Made by a program: the position numbers and the translations under genes | Part shown: in pieces, positions 9,317 to 18,502 of the stretch | Layout of the letters: each line of letters starts with the position of its first letter | Position numbering within the stretch: position 1 is the stretch's first letter | Origin: Pseudoduganella albidiflava | GTDB lineage: Bacteria > Pseudomonadota > Gammaproteobacteria > Burkholderiales > Burkholderiaceae_D | Reading direction: 5' to 3' | NCBI RefSeq assembly: GCF_004322755.1 | Contig: NZ_CP036401.1 | Location: 5,642,001-5,706,000 of the forward strand | DNA: 64,000 bases | Notes under the pieces: model-generated | Told to the model about the DNA's origin: nothing | Database searches by the model: none | The model's input: only the letters and a program-made list of their open reading frames with translations

Positions 9317-11722
9317 TCAGACCCCGTAAGGAATCCAGATATTTTTCACTTGGGTCACATGCTGCAGCACGGTGCGCCCGGCCGCCTGCTGCACGCTGAA
9401 CCAGTCGCGCCCCTTGGCGCCGCCGGTCCAGGTGCGCTTCAGCGACCCGGCCGACAGCCGCTCCACTTCGGCGCAGCCCTCGGCCGAGCCGTCGTGGCGC
9501 CAGACGGCATCGATATCGGCGTGCGTGGCCAGCGTGCGTGCCAGTTCATCGGCGCTGCCGGTGACGATGTTCACCACGCCGCCCGGCAGGTCCGACGTAT
9601 CGAACACCTGGTACAGGTCCGTGGCCGACAGCGGATGCGCCTCGGAAGGCACGGCCACCACGCGGTTGCCCACGGCGATGGCGGGCGCCACCAGCGAGAT
9701 GAAGCCCAGCAGCGGGTTCTCGTTCGGGCAGACGATGCCGATCACGCCGATCGCCTCGTTCAGCGCCACCGTGATGCCGTGCATCGGCGGCTGGTGCGCG
9801 GCGCCGTCGTACTTGTCGGCCCACGCGGCCCAGTAGAACAGGCGCTCGATCGATGCCTGCACTTCTTTTTCGGCCGAATCGGCACCACCCTGCGAACCGG
9901 TCTGCGCGGCGATGCGGTCGGCGAATTCGCGGCCGCGGGCGGCCAGGTTCTCGGCGATGTAATACAGCACCTGGGCGCGGTTGTGCGCGGTGGCCTTGGT
10001 CCAGCCGGCGGCCTTGTGCGCCGCTTCGACGGCATTGCGGATGTCCTTGCGGCTGCCCTCGCCGATATCGCCCAGGAAGGCGCCATCGGCACCATGGATC
10101 GCGCGGCTGTAGGCGCCGTCCGGGCGGGCCTGCTTGCCGCCGATGTACAGCTTGGCCGTGCGGTCGATGGCGAAAGGATCGCTGGCCGGCGCGGCGGCCT
10201 TCGGCGATGCGTTCGACGATACCTTCGCGACCGGCGGCAAGGCCGGGCGAGCATCCTCGCTCACCGGCACCAGGTATTCGTACAGGCCTTCGCGGCCGCC
10301 CTCGCGGCCATAGCCCGATTCCTTGTAGCCGCCGAAGCCGCACGCGGCGTCGAACTGGTTGGCGGTATTGATCCACACCACGCCAGCCTTGATCTGCGGT
10401 GCCACGTCCAGCGCCAGGCTGATGTTCTCGGACCACACGCACGCGGCCAGGCCGTACACGGTGTTGTTCGCCAGCTGCACGGCTTCGGCCGGAGTGCGGA
10501 AGCTCATCGCCACCAGCACCGGGCCGAAGATCTCGGCCTGCGCCACCGCGGCCGACGTCGATGCGCCGGTGATCAGCGTGGGCGGGAACCACGACCCATC
10601 GGCCGGGATCTCGCAGGCGGACGGCTGGTAAATCTCGCAGCCTTCGGCACGCGCCGCTTCCACCAGGCCATGGATGCGCTGGCGCTGGATCGGGTCGACC
10701 AGCGCGCCGATGTCCATCGACTTGTCCAGCGGCGAACCGAGGCGCAGGTTGTCCATGCGCGCCTTCAGCTTCTTCAGGAAGCGCTCTTCCACCGATTCCT
10801 GCACCAGCAGGCGCGAACCGGCGCAGCAGACCTGCCCCTGGTTGAACCAGATCGAATCGACCAGGCCTTCCACGGCCGCGTCGATGTCGGCATCGTCGAA
10901 CACGATGTACGGCGACTTGCCGCCCAGTTCCAGCGACAGTTTCTTGCCGGTGCCGGCGGTGGCCTCGCGGATCAGGCGACCTACTTCGGTGGAGCCGGTG
11001 AAGGCCAGCTTGTCGATGCCTTCGTGTTTCACGATGGCTTCGCCGGTGCGGCCATCGCCGGTGACGATGTTGACGACACCGGCCGGCACGCCGGCCTGCA
11101 CGCAGATCTCGGCGAACAGCAGCGCGGTCAGCGGCGTGAACTCGGCCGGCTTGAACACGACCGTGTTACCGGCCGCCAGCGCCGGCGCGATCTTCCACGC
11201 CAGCATCAGCAGCGGGAAGTTCCACGGCACGATCTGGCCCACCACGCCCACCGGGCGGTGGTTCGGGAACTCTTCGTCGAGCAGCTGTGCCCAGCCGGCA
11301 TGGTGGTAGAAGTGGCGCGCGACCAGCGGCAGGTCGGCGTCGCGCGTTTCGCGGATGGTCTTGCCGTTATCCAGCGTTTCCAGCACGGCGAACAGGCGCG
11401 CATGCTTCTGCATCAGGCGCGCGATCGCGTACAGGATCTTCGCGCGGCCATGGCCACCCAGCGCGGCCCACGCCGGCTGCGCGCGGCGCGCGGCGGCCAC
11501 GGCGCGATCGACGTCGTCGGCGCTGGCCTGCGTCAGGTCGGCCAGCGGCTTGCCGTCGGCGGGATTGGTGGAGGCGAACAGCTCGCCGCTGTCGGACCAC
11601 TGGTTATCGATGAACAGCCCGAACTTGCGGCCATGCTGGTCCAGCCACGCTTGCGCTTCTTTCTGGCTCTCGGGGGCGGGGCCGTATTCCATGGTGTTGA
11701 GGATCTCGTTGATAGTTGGCAT
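9317..11722 (-). CDS. ALDH16-like aldehyde dehydrogenase with inactive second ALDH domain
   Basis: NAD(P)-dependent aldehyde dehydrogenase of 801 aa. The first domain (1-500) is complete: VPWNFP, FTGSTEVG, catalytic base E265 in LELGG, nucleophile C299 in FNQGQVCCAG. An Ala/Pro-rich linker (about 503-525) leads to a second, short ALDH-like region (about 526-801) with the NAD-fold half (GIVCPNENPLLGF, GNRVVAVPSEAHP) but no GQxC catalytic segment. This is the layout of bacterial ALDH16. The start MPTINEI at 11722 follows the deoC stop by 17 nt. Operon position suggests oxidation of acetaldehyde, the product of DeoC, to acetate. Confidence 0.88.
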   Translation of the reverse strand: MPTINEILNTMEYGPAPESQKEAQAWLDQHGRKFGLFIDNQWSDSGELFASTNPADGKPLADLTQASADDVDRAVAAARRAQPAWAALGGHGRAKILYAIARLMQKHARLFAVLETLDNGKTIRETRDADLPLVARHFYHHAGWAQLLDEEFPNHRPVGVVGQIVPWNFPLLMLAWKIAPALAAGNTVVFKPAEFTPLTALLFAEICVQAGVPAGVVNIVTGDGRTGEAIVKHEGIDKLAFTGSTEVGRLIREATAGTGKKLSLELGGKSPYIVFDDADIDAAVEGLVDSIWFNQGQVCCAGSRLLVQESVEERFLKKLKARMDNLRLGSPLDKSMDIGALVDPIQRQRIHGLVEAARAEGCEIYQPSACEIPADGSWFPPTLITGASTSAAVAQAEIFGPVLVAMSFRTPAEAVQLANNTVYGLAACVWSENISLALDVAPQIKAGVVWINTANQFDAACGFGGYKESGYGREGGREGLYEYLVPVSEDARPALPPVAKVSSNASPKAAAPASDPFAIDRTAKLYIGGKQARPDGAYSRAIHGADGAFLGDIGEGSRKDIRNAVEAAHKAAGWTKATAHNRAQVLYYIAENLAARGREFADRIAAQTGSQGGADSAEKEVQASIERLFYWAAWADKYDGAAHQPPMHGITVALNEAIGVIGIVCPNENPLLGFISLVAPAIAVGNRVVAVPSEAHPLSATDLYQVFDTSDLPGGVVNIVTGSADELARTLATHADIDAVWRHDGSAEGCAEVERLSAGSLKRTWTGGAKGRDWFSVQQAAGRTVLQHVTQVKNIWIPYGV

Positions 11723-11739
11723 GGCGATTGTCTTAAAGC

Positions 11740-12708
11740 TCAAGGTTGCGCGTGGCGGTGGGCCGCGGAGTAGTGGCCGGTGACGTGGTGTTCCAGCTGC
11801 CGTTCGATGTCGGTCAGCAGGCTCGATGCGCCGATGCGGAACAGGTGCGGCTCCAGCCATTCGTTGCCCAGTTCTTCCTTCATCACCGTCATGTATTGCA
11901 GCGCGGCCTTGGCTGTCGACACGCCGCCCGCCGGCTTGTAGCCGACCTTGAAGCCGGTGCGCTCGTAGTATTCGCGGATCGCCCGCACCATCACCAGCGA
12001 GACCGGAATCGTGGCGTTCACGCCTTCCTTGCCGGTGGACGTCTTGATGAAGTCCGCGCCGGCCATCATGCACACCCACGAAGCCTTCGCCACGTTTTCC
12101 AGCGTGACCAGGTCGCCCGTGGCCAGGATCGCCTTCACGTGCGCTTCGCCGCAGGCCTGGCGGTAAGCCACCATCTCGTCGTACAGCGCCTGCCAGTTCC
12201 CGGTCAGCACGTGCTGGCGGGTGATGACGATGTCGATTTCCTGCGCGCCGTCGGCCACCGACAGTTCGATCTCGCGCACCTTGGTTTCCATGCTCGTCAG
12301 GCCGGCCGGGAAGCCGGTGGACACGGCGGCGATCGGCAAGCGTCCCTGCAGCACCTTGTCCGCATGGCGGATCATCTCGTGGTACACGCAGACCGCGCCC
12401 GTCTTCAGGTTACGTTCCTGCAGGCCTAATGCTTCGACCAGGTCGGTGCGCAGCGGGCGCAGCGCCTTCATGCACAGGCGCTCCACGCGGCCAGGCGTAT
12501 CGTCGCCGGACAGGGTGGTCAGGTCGATCAGCTCGATCGCCTTGACCAGCCACGCGGCCTGGTATTCCTTCTTCACCGTGCGGCGGTTCGCCAGCGACGC
12601 GGCGCGGCGCTCGGCGGCCGCCTTGTTGACGTGGATGTGATTCAGCCAGCCCAGGTCGAGGCCGGTGGCCTCGTTGCGCTTGAAGTCATTGCTCGCGGTG
12701 TTACTCAT
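11740..12708 (-). CDS. deoC: Deoxyribose-phosphate aldolase
   Basis: Class I aldolase that splits 2-deoxyribose-5-phosphate into glyceraldehyde-3-phosphate and acetaldehyde. It is 322 aa, longer than the 250-260 aa E. coli enzyme because of an N-terminal extension of about 55 residues. The Schiff-base lysine lies in FIKTSTGKEG (about 225); the partner lysine is in YKPAGGVST. It overlaps deoB by 4 nt and is followed 17 nt later by the aldehyde dehydrogenase gene. Confidence 0.95.
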   Translation of the reverse strand: MSNTASNDFKRNEATGLDLGWLNHIHVNKAAAERRAASLANRRTVKKEYQAAWLVKAIELIDLTTLSGDDTPGRVERLCMKALRPLRTDLVEALGLQERNLKTGAVCVYHEMIRHADKVLQGRLPIAAVSTGFPAGLTSMETKVREIELSVADGAQEIDIVITRQHVLTGNWQALYDEMVAYRQACGEAHVKAILATGDLVTLENVAKASWVCMMAGADFIKTSTGKEGVNATIPVSLVMVRAIREYYERTGFKVGYKPAGGVSTAKAALQYMTVMKEELGNEWLEPHLFRIGASSLLTDIERQLEHHVTGHYSAAHRHAQP

Positions 12709-13898
12709 AAGAGGTTGGTTCCGTTGGAAAGGGGTTTCACGCCGAGGTGGTGCGCGATGGTCTGGCCGATGTCGGAGAACGTTTCCGAGATGCCGAGCGC
12801 GCGGCCGGCCACGCCGGGGCCGAAGAAGATCATCGGGATATGCTCGCGCGTGTGGTCGGAACCCGGCGACGTGGGGTCGCAGCCATGGTCGGCGGTGATC
12901 ACGACCAGGTCGCCTTCCTTCAGCTTGCCGATGAATTCGGGCAGGCGCGCATCCAGTTCGTGCAGGGCCTGCGAATAACCCTGCACGTCGCGGCGGTGGC
13001 CGAAATGCATGTCGAAGTCGACGAAGTTCACGAACGTCAGCGACTTGTCGCCGGCCTGCTCTTCCACTTCCAGCAGGCGGTCGAACAGGGCCATGTTATC
13101 CGGCCCCTTCACCACCCGCGAGACGCCCTGCCCCGCGTAGATGTCGCTGATCTTGCCGAGCGCGATCACTTCGCCGCCGGCATCCTTCACGTGGTCCAGC
13201 AGCGTGGGCGCCGACGGCGGCACCGCGTAGTCGTGGCGGTTGGCGGTGCGCTTGTAGCTGCCGGCGCTGCCCAGGAACGGGCGCGCGATCACGCGGCCGA
13301 TGTTGTACGGCTTGACCAGCTCATAGGCCTTCTCGCACATGTCGTACAGGCGCTCCAGCCCGAAGTGTTCCTCGTGCGCGGCGATCTGCAGCACGGAGTC
13401 GGCGGAGGTGTACAGGATCGGCTTGCCGGTAGCCACGTGCTCGTCGCCCAGGTCGGCGATGATCGTGGTGCCCGAGGCATGGCAGTTGCCCAGGAAGCCC
13501 GGCACGCCGGTCAGTTCCTGCAGCCGGTCCGTCAGCTCCTTGGGGAACGACGGCACCGTCTTCGGGAAGTAGCCCCAGTCGAACAGCACCGGCACGCCGG
13601 CGATTTCCCAATGGCCGCTTTGCGTATCCTTGCCGGTCGATTGCTCGCGGGCGGCGCCGTAGGCGGCACTGAAGCCTTCGCGCTGGTTGAAGCCGGCAGC
13701 CCAGGTGCCGCAGGCGGCATGCGCGGCGGCGGCGAGGCCCAGCTGTTCCAGTGCGGGAAGGGACATCGGCTTGCCTTGTTCGGCTGCCCATTTGGCGATG
13801 TGGCCGAAGGTGTTGGTGGCGGCATCGCCGTACTTGTCGGCGTCCGGCGTGGCGCCGAGGCCGAAGGAATCGAGCAGGAGGATGAATGCGCGTGACAT
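12705..13898 (-). CDS. deoB: Phosphopentomutase
   Basis: Interconverts (deoxy)ribose-1-phosphate and the 5-phosphate, feeding DeoC. It is 397 aa, normal for the family. The alkaline-phosphatase-type metal site is visible: LLLDSFGLGATPDA at the start, DFDMHFGHRRD in the middle and TADHGCDPTSPGSDHTRE near the end. Its stop overlaps the deoC start (ATGA), and it begins 54 nt after xapA. Confidence 0.96.
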   Translation of the reverse strand: MSRAFILLLDSFGLGATPDADKYGDAATNTFGHIAKWAAEQGKPMSLPALEQLGLAAAAHAACGTWAAGFNQREGFSAAYGAAREQSTGKDTQSGHWEIAGVPVLFDWGYFPKTVPSFPKELTDRLQELTGVPGFLGNCHASGTTIIADLGDEHVATGKPILYTSADSVLQIAAHEEHFGLERLYDMCEKAYELVKPYNIGRVIARPFLGSAGSYKRTANRHDYAVPPSAPTLLDHVKDAGGEVIALGKISDIYAGQGVSRVVKGPDNMALFDRLLEVEEQAGDKSLTFVNFVDFDMHFGHRRDVQGYSQALHELDARLPEFIGKLKEGDLVVITADHGCDPTSPGSDHTREHIPMIFFGPGVAGRALGISETFSDIGQTIAHHLGVKPLSNGTNLL

Positions 13899-13952
13899 GG
13901 TTTATCCGGTCAAGAAAATTCAAGGGCGGCCGAAGCCGCCCTGCTTGTTGCT

Positions 13953-14783
13953 TTAAGCCTTTGCGAGGTTCGCAAAGAACGCCTGGATCAGTTTCACCAG
14001 GCTTTCGGCGCCCACGGCCGCGTATTTCAGCGTCTGTTCATGGGACAGCGGGAACGGCGACAGGCCTTCGGCCAGGTTGGTGACGACGGACACGCCGATC
14101 ACCTTCAGGCCGCAGTGACGGGCCGGCACCACTTCCGGCACCACCGACATGCCGACGACGTCCGCGCCGAGGCGCGTGAAGGCGCGGATCTCGGCCGGCG
14201 TCTCGAAACTCGGGCCCGAGTAGGCGATGTACACGCCTTCGTGCAGCGTGATGTTCTGCGCGGCGGCGGTATCCTGCAGCTGCTTGCGCAGGTCGGCGTC
14301 GTAGGCGTTGGCCATGCTGAAGAAGCGCGGGCCGAAGCGTTCGTCGTTCGGGCCGATCATCGGCGAACCGGGCAGGAAGTTGATGTGGTCGTTCAGCGCC
14401 ACCAGCGAACCGGCATCCACCTCCGCACGCAGCGAACCGGCGGCATTGGTGACGAACACGAATTCGCAGCCCAGCAGCTTCAGCGTGCGCACGGCACTCG
14501 TCATCACGCCCAGGCCATAGCCCTCGTAGAAATGGCCGCGCCCCTTCAGGCACACCACCGGCACGCCGGCCAGCTTGCCCAGCACCATCTGGCCCGCGTG
14601 GCCGTGCACGGTGCTGATCGGGAAGCCCGGCAGCTCGTCGAAGCCGATCGTGACGACATCCGTCATCTGGTCGGCCAGCACACCGAGGCCGGAACCGAGG
14701 ATCAGCGCGGCGCGCGGGGCAAAGCCGGCCGGCACGCGGGAACGTACGATGGCCGCGGCCTGGAAGGGGGAATTGTTCGACAT
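13953..14783 (-). CDS. xapA: Purine nucleoside phosphorylase, XapA/PNP-II type
   Basis: Phosphorolyses inosine, guanosine, xanthosine and their deoxy forms to base plus sugar-1-phosphate. It is 276 aa from ATG 14783 (MSNNSPF). Motifs follow XapA: ILGSGLGVLADQ (phosphate site), STVHGHAGQMVLG, KGRGHFYEGYG, TNAAGSLR, and DVVGMSVVPEV with ARHCGLKV. It is the first gene of the deo operon. The promoter candidate and shared operator lie 90-130 nt upstream. Its product bases would go on to guanine deaminase and xanthine dehydrogenase, encoded at 37-43 kb. Confidence 0.94.
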   Translation of the reverse strand: MSNNSPFQAAAIVRSRVPAGFAPRAALILGSGLGVLADQMTDVVTIGFDELPGFPISTVHGHAGQMVLGKLAGVPVVCLKGRGHFYEGYGLGVMTSAVRTLKLLGCEFVFVTNAAGSLRAEVDAGSLVALNDHINFLPGSPMIGPNDERFGPRFFSMANAYDADLRKQLQDTAAAQNITLHEGVYIAYSGPSFETPAEIRAFTRLGADVVGMSVVPEVVPARHCGLKVIGVSVVTNLAEGLSPFPLSHEQTLKYAAVGAESLVKLIQAFFANLAKA

Positions 14784-14870
14784 GGAGTTCTCGCTGTTGG
14801 TTCTCGCTGTTTTGCGGATGAAGAGGCTGGCTCGGCCACCGGGATGCTCGTGGCGGTCCGGGGCAGCGAC

Positions 14871-14900
14871 ACTATGCATCACCGGCTATATGTATGACAA
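14871..14900 (-). promoter_or_regulatory. Candidate sigma-70 promoter of the deo operon
   Basis: On the minus strand, TTGTCA (14900-14895, five of six matches to the -35 consensus), 18 nt, then CATAGT (14876-14871, four of six to -10). It lies about 90 nt before xapA. The -35 box sits inside the 19-nt motif shared with the TonB-receptor promoter region, so a protein bound there would block or recruit polymerase. Confidence 0.45.
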
Positions 14901-14913
14901 ATACCTATTTTCT
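14888..14913. promoter_or_regulatory. Shared operator candidate, copy 1 (xapA/psuK intergenic)
   Basis: The reverse complement of 14888-14906, AGGTATTTGTCATACATAT, is identical to 20877-20895. Extending to 26 nt the two copies differ at one base. It contains the dyad GTAT-N5-ATAC. It lies between the divergent xapA operon and psuK, and could serve both. Confidence 0.6.
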
Positions 14914-15060
14914 TTGCCATTTATATTCGCCGCATATAAATTACCCATTATTATAGCCGTTTGACAGCGAACAAACAGTTGTTTACGATTACCGACAAAT
15001 GTCCTAGTCCGTATCAACCAAGTAAACCACAGTGCCTGCCAACGCGCCCCGCGCCATGAA

Positions 15061-16221
15061 ATGAGCAAGAAAGAACAACTCTACGGCCTGATCCGTGCCA
15101 ATCCGTTCATTTCCCAGCAGGAGATGGCCCAGGCCCTGGGCCTGTCGCGCTCTGCCGTGGCCGGGCACGTGGCAAGCCTGATCCGCGAGCGCCGCCTGGT
15201 GGGCCGTGCCTACGTGCTGCCGCGCGAACGCTCGGTGCTGTGCGTGGGCGCGGCCAACCTCGATCGCAAGCTGCGCACCACCGAGCCGCTGCGCATGGGC
15301 ACCTCGAACCCGGCCACCGCCGCCGAGACCTTCGGCGGCGTGGCCCGCAATATCGCCGAGAACCTGGCCCGCCTGGGCACGCCCTGCGCGCTGCTGACGG
15401 CCCTGGGCGATGATAGCGCCGGCCAGGCCCTGCGGGCGCACGCCCGGGAGTGCGGCATCGACATGACCGGCACGCCGGTGCTGCCGGGCGTTGCGACGGG
15501 CACCTATACGGCCGTGCTGGATGCCGGCGGCGAAATGGCCGTGGCGCTGGCCGACATGGGCCTGTATGAACAGCTGACGCCAGCTTTCCTCGCCAGCCGC
15601 CAGGCGCAACGCAGCGCGGCGTCGTTCGTCATCGCGGACCTGAACCTGCCGCACGACACCGTCGCGCTGCTGCTCGACGAGGCACGCCGCGACGGCATCC
15701 CGCTGGCGATCGTGGCCGTGTCGCAGCCCAAGATGGCGCGGCTGCCGCGCGACCTGGCCGGCCTGCGCCTGCTGATCCTGAACCGCGGCGAACTGGAAGC
15801 GCGCGCTGGCCGCCCGCTGCCTACCGAGGCCGCGGTGCGCGATGCATGCCGCGCGGTGCGGGCCGAGGGCGCGCAAGATGTCATCGTCACCTGCGGCGCG
15901 GCCGGCGTGTACTACACGGCCGGGCACACGGCAGCAGGCGATACCGCGGACAACACGGCGGTCGCCAAGGCGGTCGCCAAGGCGGTAGACGACCTCCACT
16001 GGCTGCCGGCCCACGACGTGGACGTGGTCGACGTGACGGGCGCGGGCGACGCCTTTTCCGCGGCGGCCTGCTGGACGCTGGCCCAGGGCGGCACGGACCT
16101 GGCCGAAGCGTGTGCCCGCGGCCTGCGCGCCGCCGCGCTGACCGTGCAGAGCCCCCATACCGTCTCCCCCGCGCTGACAGCTGAACTGTTCAGCGCGCCC
16201 CTACTGAACGACAAAGACTGA
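15061..16221 (+). CDS. psuK: Pseudouridine kinase with N-terminal winged helix
   Basis: PfkB-family kinase expected to phosphorylate pseudouridine to its 5'-phosphate, the substrate of PsuG encoded 11 nt downstream. It is 386 aa: residues 1-55 form a winged-helix domain ([20 protein letters not shown]), then the kinase domain with [15 protein letters not shown] and the catalytic [12 protein letters not shown] (Asp base, about 330). The HTH fusion resembles E. coli YeiI-type kinases. A short [10 protein letters not shown] repeat (nt 15957-15985) sits in a loop before the catalytic motif and is unlike the rest of the protein. A regulatory role for the HTH is inference. Confidence 0.88.
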   Translation: MSKKEQLYGLIRANPFISQQEMAQALGLSRSAVAGHVASLIRERRLVGRAYVLPRERSVLCVGAANLDRKLRTTEPLRMGTSNPATAAETFGGVARNIAENLARLGTPCALLTALGDDSAGQALRAHARECGIDMTGTPVLPGVATGTYTAVLDAGGEMAVALADMGLYEQLTPAFLASRQAQRSAASFVIADLNLPHDTVALLLDEARRDGIPLAIVAVSQPKMARLPRDLAGLRLLILNRGELEARAGRPLPTEAAVRDACRAVRAEGAQDVIVTCGAAGVYYTAGHTAAGDTADNTAVAKAVAKAVDDLHWLPAHDVDVVDVTGAGDAFSAAACWTLAQGGTDLAEACARGLRAAALTVQSPHTVSPALTAELFSAPLLNDKD

Positions 16222-16232
16222 ACGGAACAGCA

Positions 16233-17159
<927 letters not shown>

Positions 17160-17180
17160 CCGCCCGACCGGACAGCCGCC

Positions 17181-18083
17181 ATGTCGATCGACCTGAAGCA
17201 ACTGAAGTACTTCCTGGCCGTGGCCGAGGAAAAGAGCTTTTCCCGTGCGGCCGAGCGGCTGCACATCTCGCAGCCGCCGCTGTCGCAGCAGATCATGAAG
17301 CTGGAAGCGGAGCTGGGGGTGAAGCTGTTTGCCCGCACCACGCGCAGCTTCGAGCTGACGGTGGCTGGCCGCGCGCTGATGAACGAGGCGGCCGAACTGC
17401 TGGCGAAGATGCGGATGACGATCGACACCGTGCGCCAGATCGACCGCGGCGAAGTGGGCCGGCTGCGCGTGGGCATCGTCGGCTCGGCGATGTGGGGGCC
17501 GATCCCGAGCCTGCTGGAGGAGTTCCAGGGCAAGTACCCGCGCGTGACGTGGACCATCCACGAACTCGGCCCCACCGTGCAGTACGAGGCGCTGCGCGCC
17601 AAGCAGATCGACGTGGGCTTCTGGCGCGAACCGAAGCTCGACGAAAGCGACCTGCGCAACGACAGCCTGCGCCAGGAACTGTGCTTTCGCGAGAACGTGT
17701 GCGTGGCTGTCAACGAACACCACCCGCTGGCGAAAAGGGATGCCATCGAACTGGTCGACATCGCCGACGAGCCGATGCTGACCCTGGCGCTGGATAAATC
17801 CGCGTTTCCGCGCTACCTGATCCAGTGCTGCGTGGATGCCGGCTTCGAACCGGCCATCTTCCAGGAAGCCAACGAGCCGCAAACCCTGCTGGCCATGGTC
17901 GGCGCCGGGCTCGGCGTCACGCTGATGCCGGAGACCACCAGCCGGATCGGCTGGCCCGGCGTGGTGTTCCTGCCGATCCGCACCAACCCGCCGTCGGCCA
18001 ACCTGTACATCACATACACCACCACCGACGATGCGCCGGTGGTCAGGGCGTTCCTGAATATTCTGCGGCCAGCGGAGCGGTGA
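17181..18083 (+). CDS. LysR-type transcription regulator
   Basis: 300-aa LysR regulator. The N-terminal winged helix (residues 1-62) reads YFLAVAEEKSFSRAAERLHI followed by SQPPLSQQIMKLE; the remainder is a periplasmic-binding-like effector domain. It is the last gene of a psuK-psuG-lysR operon, so it probably responds to a pseudouridine-pathway or nucleoside compound. It is also a candidate binder of the operator shared by the xapA/psuK and TonB-receptor regions, whose GTAT-N5-ATAC dyad has a LysR-like AT-rich form; this is not shown by the sequence alone. Confidence 0.9.
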   Translation: MSIDLKQLKYFLAVAEEKSFSRAAERLHISQPPLSQQIMKLEAELGVKLFARTTRSFELTVAGRALMNEAAELLAKMRMTIDTVRQIDRGEVGRLRVGIVGSAMWGPIPSLLEEFQGKYPRVTWTIHELGPTVQYEALRAKQIDVGFWREPKLDESDLRNDSLRQELCFRENVCVAVNEHHPLAKRDAIELVDIADEPMLTLALDKSAFPRYLIQCCVDAGFEPAIFQEANEPQTLLAMVGAGLGVTLMPETTSRIGWPGVVFLPIRTNPPSANLYITYTTTDDAPVVRAFLNILRPAER

Positions 18084-18169
18084 GACTGCCTTGTGTGTGG
18101 CTTGGCTGGAATAAACTGATTTTCCGGAACCGATGTTAAGCCTTGATGCCGCATGTCAGTAGCGCATGC

Positions 18170-18240
18170 TTTTACCCCAACAGCGAAGGGCTGGGGTCAG
18201 ACCCAACGGGTCTGACCCCGGTATTTGCACTTGGGGTGGG
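18170..18240. repeat. Family-B palindromic repeat
   Basis: The core is GGGGTCAGACCC, AAC, GGGTCTGACCCC (18193-18219), flanked by ACCCCAACAGCGAAGGGCT on the left and TTTGCACTTGGGGT on the right. The same flanks are found at 61550-61614. Confidence 0.88.
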
Positions 18241-18286
18241 CTTATCCCGGCGATTGATGTGAGGTTGCGAAGAACGCTAGCGTCTC

Positions 18287-18456
18287 AGGGGTCTGTCCCC
18301 GCCAGTCGGTCGTGCCAAACCCGGTTGCCGGCAATGACCGAGGGGACTGACCCCGGTTTTTGCCGACGTTGCTGATACGCTGGCAAAACCGGGGTCAGTC
18401 CCCTAACGGAGCAAATGGCAAGCACTACTGCTTACACTTACCGGGGACAGACCCCT
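18287..18456. repeat. Nested inverted repeat (two concentric stems)
   Basis: Outer arms AGGGGTCTGTCCCC (18287-18300) and GGGGACAGACCCCT (18443-18456) are exact reverse complements. Inner arms 18341-18364 and 18382-18404 pair over 23 bp with one bulged T and a 17-nt loop; their core is GGGGACTGACCCC. It is a diverged relative of the family-A and family-B palindromes. Confidence 0.85.
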
Positions 18457-18502
18457 GCTGCTCAACCGCTAATCGCTAGATCGAGCGCGCAAGGCGGCTA
18501 CC

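Larger units (their letters stand above)
14784..15060. other. Divergent intergenic region xapA/psuK
   Basis: AT-rich region of 277 nt in GC-rich surroundings. Besides the operator and deo promoter it has a second dyad, AAACA-GT-TGTTT (14973-14984). Immediately before psuK a two-codon frame ATG-AAA-TGA (15056-15064) ends across the psuK start codon. Confidence 0.6.
18084..18502. other. 419-nt intergenic region filled by palindromic repeats
   Basis: No coding frame with support. It separates lysR from the convergent TonB receptor gene. It contains a family-B palindrome (18193-18219) and a nested inverted repeat (18287-18456), listed separately. These probably act as the transcription boundary on both strands. 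Confidence 0.7.

Noticed and set aside
9350..11773. Open frame of about 800 codons antisense to the aldehyde dehydrogenase gene
   Set aside because: His/Arg/Gly-rich composition typical of the complementary strand of a high-GC gene; no known domain and the sense gene is certain.
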